49,140 bases of DNA, taken from assembly GCA_024641025.1 (NCBI GenBank), contig JAHEDW010000010.1, positions 1 to 49,140 of the forward strand, given 5' to 3'. Position numbers and translations under genes: made by a program. Of this stretch, positions 10,342-19,071 are shown in pieces. Under the pieces are notes generated by a model. The model was given only the letters and a program-made list of their open reading frames with translations, was not told the origin of the DNA and made no database searches. The stretch comes from Gallionella sp. (GTDB lineage Bacteria; Pseudomonadota; Gammaproteobacteria; Burkholderiales; Gallionellaceae). Every line of letters starts with the position of its first letter. Position 1 is the first letter of the stretch.

Positions 10342-10884
10342 ATGAGTAACATTTTGTTGTTTAACAAACCGTTTGGGGTGATTTGCCAATTCAGTCGCGA
10401 TGGCCGGCATCAGACCCTCGCAGATTATATCTCGCTTCCTGGCTATTATCCTGCAGGTCGGTTGGATACTGATAGCGAAGGACTGCTGGTGCTGACGAAT
10501 GACGGGAAATTGCAACATCGAATCACTGATCCGAAGCATAAGCTTCCAAAAACCTATTTGGCACAGGTGGAAGGCATACCAGACATTGTTGCACTGGAGC
10601 GCTTGCGCAGCGGTGTCAATTTAACCGGCTATACCTCGCAACCCGCCGAAGTAAGAATGATAGATGCCCCGGTTTGGTTATGGCCTCGCAATCCACCGAT
10701 TCGTCAACGCAAACATATTCCAACAAGTTGGGTAGAGTTGATTATCCATGAAGGCAAGAACCGGCAGGTGAGGCATATGACCGCTGCAGTCGGGTTGCCC
10801 ACTTTGCGTTTGATCCGTTACGGCATTGGCGAATGGACGCTGGAAGGGCTTGAAACTGGAGAATCGCTATCGATTTCCTTGTAG
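10342..10884 (+). CDS. rluE: 23S rRNA pseudouridine(2457) synthase RluE
   Basis: A 180-residue member of the RsuA/RluB/E/F pseudouridine synthase family, without an S4 domain, as is typical of RluE. The opening LLFNKPFGVICQFS, the catalytic-Asp motif GRLDTDSEGLLVLTNDG (about 36-52), the K-TY-V-like KTYLAQVEG, and the late HEGKNRQVRHMTAAVG segment are all present. RluE isomerises a single uridine in the peptidyl-transferase region of 23S rRNA. The start has only a weak Shine-Dalgarno. The gene is divergent from icd and is followed 65 bases later by a small secreted-protein gene. Confidence 0.92.
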   Translation: MSNILLFNKPFGVICQFSRDGRHQTLADYISLPGYYPAGRLDTDSEGLLVLTNDGKLQHRITDPKHKLPKTYLAQVEGIPDIVALERLRSGVNLTGYTSQPAEVRMIDAPVWLWPRNPPIRQRKHIPTSWVELIIHEGKNRQVRHMTAAVGLPTLRLIRYGIGEWTLEGLETGESLSISL

Positions 10885-10949
10885 TCCACGCATTGACAAA
10901 TTTTACCGGTGATTTTACGGTGTAAGCAATTATCACACAGGAGATGAGT

Positions 10950-11267
10950 ATGTCGTATTCGCGCTGGTTGATAATGCTTGAAATTATCCTGTCCCTGGCT
11001 TGGTCTGGAAACAGCCATTCAGGGCCAAATCCGCCTTCTAAGTCAATTGCAGGCACTTGGTATAACTCTAAGGGAAGTGCCATGACATTCAAGGCCGATG
11101 GCACGATTAATTACCATGGCAAGAGATACTATTATGCGGTTTCCAATGGAGGCATCATACAGCTTAAAGGAAGGCAAGGTGAAATGACGATTCCCTATCA
11201 ACTTTCCAAGGGAAAGCTAACCCTTACTGAAGGGGGGCAGGCTACGATTTACCGACGCAAGAAGTGA
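10950..11267 (+). CDS. small secreted protein of unknown function
   Basis: A 105-residue protein with a hydrophobic N-terminal segment (about 6-20) that looks like a signal peptide, followed by a beta-rich region with repeated Gly-Thr/Tyr turns (AGTWYNSKGSAMTFKADG). That pattern resembles small lipocalin-like or extracellular beta-sandwich domains. The ATG at 10950 is preferred over the ATG at 10944 because GGAG ends at 10943, giving 6 bases to the second ATG and none to the first. It has no Cys, so it is not a lipoprotein. No function is assigned. It is convergent with rhlE, with a 72-base gap. Confidence 0.65.
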   Translation: MSYSRWLIMLEIILSLAWSGNSHSGPNPPSKSIAGTWYNSKGSAMTFKADGTINYHGKRYYYAVSNGGIIQLKGRQGEMTIPYQLSKGKLTLTEGGQATIYRRKK

Positions 11268-11339
11268 TTGCCTGTATCTAATTAGGCGTAAACCATTTAG
11301 TTTGATGCCCTACTTCCTGTGATTCTGCCCTGATCCAGA

Positions 11340-12839
11340 TTAACGACCCCGCCGAACCGGTTTCGGAGAGAACAACGCAGGTTGTGGCATGGACTGATGT
11401 CTTGCCGCTTCAGACATGTGCTGCATTTCAGGAGAAGATTGCGATTGGTTCTGTTTGCCCGGTTTGTTGCGGCTGTGGGTTGGCTGTCCATGGTGAGACT
11501 GTAGTTCACGTCGTTGTGGGTCGCGGGAGCTTTGTCCTTGACCTCTGTGTGGCGGAGGGTTGCGATCTTTTCTTCCTGATGTACTCGTTGACCTGACACC
11601 GGTGGATGCCGGCCCAGAATTTTTTCGGTGGGAGTTGGGGCTCCTGTTTGGATGCCGCTGGCGAGGTGTTTCGGCAGGAAGATTAGCAGGTGGAACAAAA
11701 CTTTCAACGGCTATTCTTGGGATCTCACGCTTGATCAATCGTTCGATCTCCCTGAGATAAGGGAGTTCTTCCTTGTCTACCAGTGAGATCGCCGAGCCTG
11801 TGCTACCTGCGCGACCGGTTCGGCCGATTCGATGCACATAATCTTCAGGTACATTCGGCAATTCGAAATTCACCACGTGTGGCAGTTGGTCGATATCCAG
11901 TCCGCGTGCTGCAATGTCAGTAGCGACGAGTACTGGCAGCGATCCGTCCTTGAATTGTGCCAAAGCCTTGGTGCGGGCAGACTGGCTCTTGTTGCCATGT
12001 ATCGCTGCGGCAGGGATGCCTTCCGCGTTAAGTTTCTCGGTCAGACGGTTTGCGCCATGCTTTGTGCGTGTGAACACCAACACCTGCTTCCAGTCGTTAT
12101 GCTTGATTAGGTGGGAGAGCAAATGGCTTTTTAGCTTTTGCGGTACCAGATGGATGCTTTGCGTGATCAGTTCAACCGTTGAGTTTCGGCGTGCTACTTC
12201 GACATAACCGGGATTATGGAGCAGACCGTCTGCCAGTACTTTGATCTCATCAGAGAAGGTGGCCGAGAACAACAGGTTCTGACGCTGCTTGGGCAGCATC
12301 GCGAGGATCTTCTTGATGTCTCGTATGAAACCCATGTCCAGCATACGGTCGGCTTCGTCCAATACAAGGATTTCGACCCCAGATAGATCCAGCGTCTTTT
12401 GCCCGACGTGATCGAGCAGACGTCCAGGTGTGGCGACGAGGATATCAATTTGCTCCCGCAAAGCCTTGATCTGTGGATTGATGTTCACGCCGCCGAACAT
12501 CACCAGAGATTTTAGCGGGAGAAATTTTCCATATGTCTTCACTGATACTTCGACCTGTGCAGCAAGCTCGCGAGTCGGAACAAGGATCAGGCATCGTGGT
12601 TGTCCTGGCCGATGATTCACAGCGTGTTTTGCGGAAAGCAGCTGCAAGATCGGTAGGGTGAATCCCGCAGTCTTACCTGTACCGGTTTGCGCTCCGGCCA
12701 ATAGATCGTCGCCGGCCAGTATTAGAGGAATTGCCTGTGCTTGAACAGGTGTGGGCGTTGTATAGCCTGCGTCGGCAATGGCGCGCATCAGGGACTGTGC
12801 CAGATTAAGGCTGGCGAAAGTAACTTCATAATTTGACAA
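11340..12839 (-). CDS. rhlE: DEAD-box ATP-dependent RNA helicase, RhlE type
   Basis: About 499 residues with the full DEAD-box set: Q-motif region [14 protein letters not shown]...[11 protein letters not shown], Walker [54 protein letters not shown] and [11 protein letters not shown] Ser/Arg/Asn/Gln-rich basic tail of about 110 residues follows, as usual in RhlE. These helicases remodel structured RNA in ribosome assembly and mRNA decay. The start is uncertain: the TTG at 12839 has GGGAG 7 bases upstream and puts the helicase core at the N-terminus, whereas an ATG at 12938 would add 33 Arg-rich residues without a ribosome binding site. RhlE is inferred over RhlB/DbpA from the core and the tail. 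Confidence 0.88.
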   Translation of the reverse strand: MSNYEVTFASLNLAQSLMRAIADAGYTTPTPVQAQAIPLILAGDDLLAGAQTGTGKTAGFTLPILQLLSAKHAVNHRPGQPRCLILVPTRELAAQVEVSVKTYGKFLPLKSLVMFGGVNINPQIKALREQIDILVATPGRLLDHVGQKTLDLSGVEILVLDEADRMLDMGFIRDIKKILAMLPKQRQNLLFSATFSDEIKVLADGLLHNPGYVEVARRNSTVELITQSIHLVPQKLKSHLLSHLIKHNDWKQVLVFTRTKHGANRLTEKLNAEGIPAAAIHGNKSQSARTKALAQFKDGSLPVLVATDIAARGLDIDQLPHVVNFELPNVPEDYVHRIGRTGRAGSTGSAISLVDKEELPYLREIERLIKREIPRIAVESFVPPANLPAETPRQRHPNRSPNSHRKNSGPASTGVRSTSTSGRKDRNPPPHRGQGQSSRDPQRRELQSHHGQPTHSRNKPGKQNQSQSSPEMQHMSEAARHQSMPQPALFSPKPVRRGR

Positions 12840-13105
12840 AACTAGGCTCCCGCGACGGCCTACTGCTCGCAAGAGCCGTACCAATCGAGGCAGACGAATA
12901 AAGTGATCGGGTGATCTGGGGTGAGAAAATAGACCCATGCACTGATTGGTTTGGCGCAGGGCGGATGTATTATACCCGTTTGAAGGTTATAGGCTGGTCG
13001 ACCTGCCACATTCAGTTCATATTTATAATTTACCAAATTGCTTCGTATATCTCATTTGCTTGGCCATTAGCCCGCATAATTTGCCACGGGCTGCCTTCCG
13101 TGGAT

Positions 13106-14083
13106 CTATTTGACATCCTTGGCGCATCTGAATCCAAGATCAATTAACGCTGTACTCGGAAATAAGTGGTTGCGTTTTGCAGCGCGGAAAACGACACTAA
13201 GTGAATCATAATGGCCAGAACTAGCCATCCCACCTCGCACCACCCTTTGGGTTTTGCCGTAGAATCTACTGCTGGTTGAGGATTCACCAGGATAGGCATC
13301 ATACCATGCGTCTACCCATTCAGAGACGTTGGCGGCCATATCGTAGACACCATAGGCCGAAACATCACCCGGATAAGACCCAATTGGCGAATAAGGAGCC
13401 TCATCATCTTCTGACATGGTGCTTATTTTACTTGCATCCCATTTGTTTCCCCATGGATATTCAAAACCCTGTGGTCCACGTGCAGCTTTTTCCCACTCCG
13501 CTTCGGTAGGCAGGCGCTTTCTCGACCATTTGCAAAAATTGTTGGCATCGAACCAGGTCACGCCTGTGACGGGCATTTTGTCTCTAGCTGTATTGATATT
13601 TTGCAATTCGGTTAGTAGGGCATTTTGTGTCATCGTTGTGACATCCATGTCAAGTCTGAACTTGTCGATTGCGATTTGGCGCAACTCTTTCAATGGCAAG
13701 TAGCTCAGGTAATCTATGCTGTAGTTGTAGCCATTTCTTGCCCAAGTGAAAGGCACGCTATGTCGGGTTGCAATCACGAACTCGCGGTATTGCGCGTTGG
13801 TGACTTCGTATTTGTCTATCAGGAAGGCAGGAAGCTTAACCATGTGCATCGGCCTCTCATCAACGTACAGACGGTCATTGAATCCATAAGGATTGAGATC
13901 GTTGGCACCCCGCCACATGGCGAGGTTTTCTTCCTTGTCACTGCCCATCTTGAATTCTCCGGCAGTGATTAACACCATGCCGTCATCAATCGGTACGTCA
14001 GCAGCCATGACATCTGTGGATATCGTTATGCTACCCGTCAGTACTATGCAAAATATCCCGCTAAACAAATGTCTATTTATCAT
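13106..14083 (-). CDS. exported SUMF1/FGE-family protein without heme sites
   Basis: A 325-residue protein with a signal peptide (to about VMA/A at 28) and a single formylglycine-generating-enzyme-like (SUMF1) domain from about 32 to the end. It shows MVLITAGEFKMGSD, IDKYEVTNAQYREF, RLPTEAEWEKAARG, PWGNKWD, GVYDMAANVSEWV, RVVRGG and the final GFRCAKD. The catalytic Cys pair of true FGE is absent: the RVVRGG segment is followed by ASSGHYDS with no Cys, so sulfatase activation is unlikely and a binding or structural role is more plausible. The start at ATG 14083 overlaps the upstream SUMF1 gene by 11 bases; a GTG at 14092 is also possible. It is the second gene of a two-gene operon of paralogs. 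Confidence 0.8.
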   Translation of the reverse strand: MINRHLFSGIFCIVLTGSITISTDVMAADVPIDDGMVLITAGEFKMGSDKEENLAMWRGANDLNPYGFNDRLYVDERPMHMVKLPAFLIDKYEVTNAQYREFVIATRHSVPFTWARNGYNYSIDYLSYLPLKELRQIAIDKFRLDMDVTTMTQNALLTELQNINTARDKMPVTGVTWFDANNFCKWSRKRLPTEAEWEKAARGPQGFEYPWGNKWDASKISTMSEDDEAPYSPIGSYPGDVSAYGVYDMAANVSEWVDAWYDAYPGESSTSSRFYGKTQRVVRGGMASSGHYDSLSVVFRAAKRNHLFPSTALIDLGFRCAKDVK

Positions 14084-15149
14084 CTTTGGCACACCTGAAG
14101 CCGAAACTTGAGTTCTTTATGTTTTGTTTAAAATAACTGCGATTGAAAGAAGGTGCAGAAACACCGCACTGGTAAAACGAGCAGTCCCACCAGGAACCGC
14201 CTTTCAATACCTTGTATAGCTCGCCATAATTTTCGCTAGGCCATTGGTTACCGGGGTACTGTGTGTACCAGGAGTCTGTCCATTCCCATACGTTTCCGGA
14301 CATGTCATACAACCCATAAGGACTTTTTCCTCCTTCAAATGCGCCTACCGGCGTAGTGCCGCCATCCATGTGTAGGGTGGACCAGCGTACTGGCGAATTG
14401 ACGTTATTCACATCAAAGTCGTTGCCCCATGGGTAATTTCTACCATCAGTACCGCGGGCTGCCTTTTCCCATTCGATGTCAGTAGGTAAACGCTTGCCTG
14501 CCCACTCACAATAATCATGAGCATCGTACCAAGAGACAAACACGACTGGGTGGTCTACCTTGCCTTCCGGATAAGTGCGGCTCCGAAAATGAGATGGCGA
14601 TTTCCGGCTGGTTGCATAAATGAATTGCTTGTATTGCAGGTTGGTGACTTCATATTTGTCTATCCAGAATGCTTTGGTTTCGACTGCGTGCTCCGGACCT
14701 TCGTCTGGCAAACGGTTATTTGATCCGCGGATGAATTTGCCAGCCGGTATAAGTACCATCTCATTCGGCTCTTTGCCTATTCTTGTTTCGCTATAGAACA
14801 TAGGGACACTCATGCCTGCTGTCGCATCGGGTGGAGGCGCGACTTTAATCCTGTCAGCATAGGGGTCGACATATTTCTTTTCTTCCTGATCTGCCTCATT
14901 TTCAGCAACACTAATCACAGGTTCATTTGCGCTAGATGAATGGCATTCCATACAGTCGTCGGCCATGTTGGACTTATATATATTCACCTGATTTTTTTCG
15001 TGGCACGCATCGCAAGAATCTGACGCTTGGATGGAATGTTGGAACTTGGTAAGTGGCGTTTCTTGTGCTGCTGAATTAGTACTGCTGTAACCTAATACAG
15101 ACATAAACATAATCAAGCGAGCAAGGTAGGATAAGGTAGTTGATGACAT
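14073..15149 (-). CDS. diheme c-type cytochrome fused to SUMF1/FGE domain
   Basis: A 358-residue exported protein. After the signal peptide (about 1-28) come two CxxCH heme sites, CDACH at 46-50 and CMECH at 66-70. An acidic linker follows, then a SUMF1 domain from about 128 to 355 (MVLIPAGKFIRGS, IDKYEVTNLQYKQF, RLPTDIEWEKAARG, PWGNDFD, GLYDMSGNVWEWTDSWY, LKGGSWWDC, GFRCAKD). Unlike its paralog downstream, it keeps two Cys with four residues between them (C323, C328), the same spacing as the copper-binding catalytic pair of formylglycine-generating enzymes. A periplasmic redox-linked FGE-like protein is therefore possible. The start lacks an obvious Shine-Dalgarno. The fusion of heme c sites to SUMF1 is unusual, and the function is unknown. 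Confidence 0.82.
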   Translation of the reverse strand: MSSTTLSYLARLIMFMSVLGYSSTNSAAQETPLTKFQHSIQASDSCDACHEKNQVNIYKSNMADDCMECHSSSANEPVISVAENEADQEEKKYVDPYADRIKVAPPPDATAGMSVPMFYSETRIGKEPNEMVLIPAGKFIRGSNNRLPDEGPEHAVETKAFWIDKYEVTNLQYKQFIYATSRKSPSHFRSRTYPEGKVDHPVVFVSWYDAHDYCEWAGKRLPTDIEWEKAARGTDGRNYPWGNDFDVNNVNSPVRWSTLHMDGGTTPVGAFEGGKSPYGLYDMSGNVWEWTDSWYTQYPGNQWPSENYGELYKVLKGGSWWDCSFYQCGVSAPSFNRSYFKQNIKNSSFGFRCAKDDK

Positions 15150-15374
15150 TATGCGCTAACAACGATAGAAAATCTGGAAGAGCGGCATTTTCACACGATA
15201 TGTCTTGTGATTCAAGCGCCGCGATTGCCCATCGGGCTCAGGGTGGTTGCTACAGTGACTGATTCAATGTTTCTGGTGTTAACCTGAAAATGCCAAATCT
15301 TCGCCAGTTGTGCCATGGCCTTGGTTTCGACGCTAAATCAGGTGGTAAGGGTGGGTTGCCGGGCCATGGTCAGG

Positions 15375-15380
15375 TATAAT
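15375..15380 (+). promoter_or_regulatory. candidate -10 box upstream of the FmdB/DUF502/aspS run
   Basis: A perfect TATAAT followed by GCGCGC lies 36 bases before the FmdB-like start. The -35 region is poor: TTGCCG at 15356-15361 would leave only a 13-base spacer, and the correctly spaced hexamer does not resemble the consensus. A GC-rich discriminator after the -10 would fit growth-rate-controlled expression of a translation operon, but this is inference. Confidence 0.45.
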
Positions 15381-15416
15381 GCGCGCTTTTCAAATTTACT
15401 CTATTAGGAGGAGGCA

Positions 15417-15668
15417 ATGCCAATTTACGCTTATGCTTGCGCCAGTTGCGGCCTGAAGCAAGACGTGATGCAGAAGATGAACGATGTGCCGCTTTCCATT
15501 TGCCCTGTATGCGGCAACGAGACATTTTCCAAACAATTGACTGCCGCCGGTTTTCAACTGAAGGGCAGCGGCTACTATGCCACTGACTTCAAAAATAGCA
15601 GTCAACCCAAAACAGAGCCCGCCTGTCCGCCTTGCGCAAGCAGTGGCTCCTGCCCAATAGCGAGCTGA
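15417..15668 (+). CDS. FmdB-family zinc-ribbon protein
   Basis: An 83-residue putative regulatory protein of the FmdB family. The N-terminus MPIYAYACASCG and the later ICPVCG give two CxxC pairs (Cys 8/11 and 32/35) for a zinc ribbon; the second half is flexible with a short C-terminal Cys-rich tail (CPPCASSGSCP). Such proteins commonly sit upstream of DUF502 and aspS in proteobacteria, but their biochemical role is not established. Translation starts at 15417 with a strong AGGAGG about 5 bases upstream. The DUF502 gene begins 12 bases after the stop, so the two are co-transcribed. Confidence 0.9.
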   Translation: MPIYAYACASCGLKQDVMQKMNDVPLSICPVCGNETFSKQLTAAGFQLKGSGYYATDFKNSSQPKTEPACPPCASSGSCPIAS

Positions 15669-15680
15669 TCCGGCAAATCA

Positions 15681-16313
15681 ATGAGTAACAAATCCATGAA
15701 AAAATATTTCATCACTGGCCTACTGGTCTGGGTTCCTCTTGGCATTACCTTGTGGGTGCTGGATCTGACCATAAGCACGATGGACCAAACCTTGCTGCTG
15801 TTGCCGGAAGCCTGGCATCCGGACAAGCTGTTGGGAATACATATTCCAGGTTGGGGCATCATCCTGACGCTGCTCATCGTCGGAGGGACCGGAATGCTGG
15901 TTCGTAATGTGCTCGGGCAGCAGATTCTAAGTTACTGGGAAAGCCTGCTGTTGCACATTCCTTTCGTTAACAGTATTTACAAGGGCGTAAAGCAGGTCAG
16001 CGATACCATACTGTCCGGGCAGGGGAATTCTTTCCGCAAGGTACTTCTTGTCCGCTATCCGCATCCCCAAGCTTGGGCGCTGGCATTTCAGACAAGCGTC
16101 CCTGGTGAAGTGAGCTATCGTTTCGACGAGGAATATGTTGCAGTGTTCATACCAACCACGCCGAGTCCGGTGAACGGCTTTTATTTCTTTGTGCGCAAAG
16201 CAGACTGCATCGAACTTGATATGACTGTGGACATAGCACTTAGAACTATCGTATCAATGGGTGTGGTCACTTCTTCCGAAACACCGGCAGTTGCTATTCC
16301 TAATAATATTTAG
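15681..16313 (+). CDS. DUF502-family inner-membrane protein
   Basis: A 210-residue protein with two N-terminal membrane segments (about 6-27, FITGLLVWVPLGITLWVLDL, and about 56-76, GWGIILTLLIVGGTGMLV). A soluble part follows, with the family's PFVNSIYKGVKQVSDTIL stretch near 95-112 and a later FIPTTPSPVNGFYFFV motif. DUF502 proteins are widespread in bacteria and plants, but their function is poorly known. The gene lies between the FmdB-like gene and aspS with gaps of 12 and 42 bases, in one transcription unit. The Shine-Dalgarno is weak. Confidence 0.88.
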   Translation: MSNKSMKKYFITGLLVWVPLGITLWVLDLTISTMDQTLLLLPEAWHPDKLLGIHIPGWGIILTLLIVGGTGMLVRNVLGQQILSYWESLLLHIPFVNSIYKGVKQVSDTILSGQGNSFRKVLLVRYPHPQAWALAFQTSVPGEVSYRFDEEYVAVFIPTTPSPVNGFYFFVRKADCIELDMTVDIALRTIVSMGVVTSSETPAVAIPNNI

Positions 16314-16355
16314 CTACAACTTAAACTTACCCTGTCTCTTTCAAGAAACTGAACC

Positions 16356-18170
16356 ATGCGAACTCATTACTGTGGATATCTTAATACCGATCAACTTGAT
16401 CAGACCGTCAGCCTATGCGGCTGGGCGCATCGCCGCCGCGACCACGGCGGGGTGATCTTTATCGACCTGCGTGACCGAGAAGGTCTGGCGCAGGTCGTTT
16501 GCGATCCAGATCGTCCAGAAATGTTCAGGATCGCAGAATCGGTTCGTAGCGAGTTCGTTCTTCGGATTACTGGCAAGGTTCGACATCGTCCGGCAGGCAC
16601 CACCAATCCAAATATCACCAGCGGTGAAATCGAGATCCTTTGCCACGAGATCGAGATACTTAACACTGCTCTGACTCCACCGTTCCAACTAGATGACGAG
16701 AACCTTTCCGAAACGGTTCGTCTGACACATCGAGTGATTGATCTTCGCCGACCACAGATGCAGAAGAACATGATGCTGCGCTATAAGGTTGCGATGGCTT
16801 TCCGACGCTTTCTTGATAGCCGTGGATTCATAGACATAGAAACACCGATGTTGACCAAGTCTACGCCAGAAGGTGCTCGAGATTATCTGGTACCTTCACG
16901 TGTTCATCCGGGTGAATTCTTCGCACTTCCGCAGTCACCGCAGTTATTCAAGCAGCTGCTAATGGTGGCGGGATTTGACCGCTATTACCAGGTTACCAAG
17001 TGCTTTCGCGACGAAGACCTTCGCGCTGACCGCCAGCCAGAATTCACACAGGTAGATATCGAGACATCGTTCCTCAACGAAGCGCAGATCACTTCTTTGA
17101 TGGAGGAGTTGATTCGCAGTGTATTCATGGAGGCAATCAACGTTGACCTGCCCAACCCTTTCCCCCGAATGACCCATGCAGAAGCTATGGCTCGCTTTGG
17201 TTCCGACAAGCCTGATTTGCGTGTCACCCTTGAGCTTACTGAAGTCACCGATGCGCTCAAGGACGTTGCTTTCAAGGTCTTTTCTGGGGCGGCTAATTCT
17301 GTAAATGGCCGAGTTGCCGCATTGCGCGTTCCGGGTGGTGCCGTGTTCTCTCGAGGTGAAATCGATGAGTACACTAGATTCGTCAGTATCTATGGTGCCA
17401 AGGGCCTTGCCTACATCAAGATCAACGATGTTTCTCAACTCAATGAGACCGGGTTGCAGTCACCTATCGTGAAGAACATTCATGAGAACGCACTGAGAAC
17501 GATCATGGAGCGTACCGGCGCACAGAACGGCGACATCATCTTCTTTGGTGCTGACAAGGAAAAGATCGTTAACGATGCGTTAGGCGCTCTGCGCAGCAAA
17601 ATTGGGCACGACAAGGGTTACACCAATGGCAAAGCGTGGGAGCCGCTTTGGGTGGTGGATTTTCCGATGTTCGAATATGACGATGAAAATCAGCGCTGGA
17701 CAGCTTGTCATCATCCATTTACCGCACCAAAAGATGAGCATCTGTCTTTATTGGAAAGCGACCCTGGGAAATGCCTTGCCAAAGCCTATGACTTGGCCTT
17801 GAATGGGTCTGAGCTTGGTGGGGGTTCAGTGCGTATTCATCAGGAAGCGGTGCAATCTAAAGTGTTTCGAGCTCTCAACATAGGCGCTGAAGAAGCCCAG
17901 CTCAAGTTCGGCTTCTTGCTTGATGCGCTTCAATATGGTGCTCCGCCCCATGGTGGTCTGGCTTTCGGTTTGGACCGCATCGTCACGATGATGACTGGTG
18001 CCGAATCCATACGTGATGTGATTGCCTTTCCCAAGACTCAGCGTGCGCAATGTCTCTTGACTCAAGCGCCTGGCGCTGTAGATGAAAGACAGTTGCGGGA
18101 TCTACATATCCGCTTGAGGCAACAAACGCAATCTACAGTTGAAGTCACTTCGGAGGCTCACAAAGCCTGA
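16356..18170 (+). CDS. aspS: aspartyl-tRNA synthetase
   Basis: A 604-residue class II aminoacyl-tRNA synthetase of the bacterial AspRS type. It has the N-terminal OB-fold anticodon domain ([10 protein letters not shown]...[23 protein letters not shown]), class II motif 2 ([18 protein letters not shown]), the bacterial GAD insertion domain in the middle, and motif 3 near the end ([13 protein letters not shown]). It charges tRNA-Asp, and in many proteobacteria without AsnRS also tRNA-Asn; which applies here cannot be told from one gene. The product has the usual length. Its TGA shares one base with the ATG of the RNase gene downstream (TGATG), so the operon continues. Confidence 0.97.
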   Translation: MRTHYCGYLNTDQLDQTVSLCGWAHRRRDHGGVIFIDLRDREGLAQVVCDPDRPEMFRIAESVRSEFVLRITGKVRHRPAGTTNPNITSGEIEILCHEIEILNTALTPPFQLDDENLSETVRLTHRVIDLRRPQMQKNMMLRYKVAMAFRRFLDSRGFIDIETPMLTKSTPEGARDYLVPSRVHPGEFFALPQSPQLFKQLLMVAGFDRYYQVTKCFRDEDLRADRQPEFTQVDIETSFLNEAQITSLMEELIRSVFMEAINVDLPNPFPRMTHAEAMARFGSDKPDLRVTLELTEVTDALKDVAFKVFSGAANSVNGRVAALRVPGGAVFSRGEIDEYTRFVSIYGAKGLAYIKINDVSQLNETGLQSPIVKNIHENALRTIMERTGAQNGDIIFFGADKEKIVNDALGALRSKIGHDKGYTNGKAWEPLWVVDFPMFEYDDENQRWTACHHPFTAPKDEHLSLLESDPGKCLAKAYDLALNGSELGGGSVRIHQEAVQSKVFRALNIGAEEAQLKFGFLLDALQYGAPPHGGLAFGLDRIVTMMTGAESIRDVIAFPKTQRAQCLLTQAPGAVDERQLRDLHIRLRQQTQSTVEVTSEAHKA

Positions 18171-18679
18171 TGAAGTCACGCTCGATACGCACAGGATTGA
18201 TTCTGTGCTGGGCGCTGGTGTTCATAACTGCGCATGCGGCACCGGCGATACAGGGTGATTTGCCAGCCATAAATATTGCCCGGCTACCCACGGAGGCTAG
18301 AGAAACTTTACGCTTAATTAAACAGGGTGGACCGTTTCCGTATGTAAACGACGGCATTGTATTTCATAATTACGAGCGGATATTGCCCAGGAAAGAACGC
18401 GGCTATTACCGGGAGTACACGGTGAAGACACCTTTCGCGCTTGGTCGTGGTGCACGGCGTATCGTTTGCGGATCGCAAATTTCAGAAGGAGATCGCAAGC
18501 AAGATCAAGTCCAAGAAGAACGCAGCGGAACTAAGGAGAATAACCGTGATGAAAGGCGAGAGAGTGAGCATCTTCCTTTGAAGCAATTCGTCCGCCCAAG
18601 TACTTTAACGGAATTCCCTGAGTGCTTTTATACCGCCGATCATTACCAGACATTCAAACGCATTCGGGAGAAACCATAG
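18170..18679 (+). CDS. secreted barnase-like guanyl-specific ribonuclease
   Basis: A 169-residue protein with a signal peptide (about 1-23, ending AHA/A) and a ribonuclease N1/T1-type (barnase-like) domain. The three catalytic landmarks are present: Glu82 in YYREYTV, Arg96/Arg97 in GARRIV, and His158 in TADHYQTF. Between GARRIVCG and PECFYTADHY sits an insert of about 47 highly charged residues (102-148) that I do not expect in the family, where the two segments are separated by a short loop. It keeps the reading frame, so this is an insertion and not a frameshift. The gene begins on the aspS stop and overlaps its inhibitor gene. Whether it acts in the periplasm, as a secreted nuclease, or has lost activity is unclear. 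Confidence 0.82.
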   Translation: MKSRSIRTGLILCWALVFITAHAAPAIQGDLPAINIARLPTEARETLRLIKQGGPFPYVNDGIVFHNYERILPRKERGYYREYTVKTPFALGRGARRIVCGSQISEGDRKQDQVQEERSGTKENNRDERRESEHLPLKQFVRPSTLTEFPECFYTADHYQTFKRIREKP

Positions 18680-19071
18680 GCTCACTTGATAGAAAACTGG
18701 ACAATCCCCAAGCTGCAGGAATCTATTCATTGAGTTGCGGCTTAGGTGAATTGCACAAAGCAGCCGAGTTGGCAAACTTTGCTCTGTTTGATGTCGATCT
18801 AAAGGGAGTTAAGGGGAAACAGCAACTGCTTGGTCTCTTGGCGCGATCAGCAGGCTTTCCAGTTGGATTTGGAGGGAATTGGGATGCGTTGGCTGAAGCA
18901 CTGTGCGACTTATCTTGGCAACAATCGATGGGGTATGTCTTACTAATGCGCAATGCATGCGGCACGCTTGGCCTTTCACTCAACGACCGAGAGATCATGT
19001 CGGACATCTTTGAAGATACGGTGAAGTATTGGCGACAGCGAAACAAGCCATTCTGGATATTTTTTGCCTAG
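18622..19071 (+). CDS. barstar-family ribonuclease inhibitor
   Basis: A cytoplasmic inhibitor that would protect the cell from the neighbouring RNase. The barstar core is clear: LFDVDLKGVKGKQQLLGLLA, then FPVGFGGNWDALAEALCDLSW, and a C-terminal FEDTVKYWRQRNKPFWIFF. The start is a puzzle. The only conventional start upstream of the core homology is GTG 18622, overlapping the RNase gene by 58 bases with a poor ribosome binding site. A near-ideal GGGAG stands 5 bases before an ATA at 18676, which overlaps the RNase stop as ATAG, and residues after that ATA (GSLDRKLDN) look like the natural N-terminus. A TTG at 18730 would cut into the domain. Coordinates given use the GTG. Confidence 0.82.
   Translation: MLLYRRSLPDIQTHSGETIGSLDRKLDNPQAAGIYSLSCGLGELHKAAELANFALFDVDLKGVKGKQQLLGLLARSAGFPVGFGGNWDALAEALCDLSWQQSMGYVLLMRNACGTLGLSLNDREIMSDIFEDTVKYWRQRNKPFWIFFA

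Noticed and set aside
18170..18679. Frameshifted or degenerate RNase gene
   Set aside because: The frame is continuous through the insert and both flanks keep catalytic residues, so an in-frame insertion explains it.
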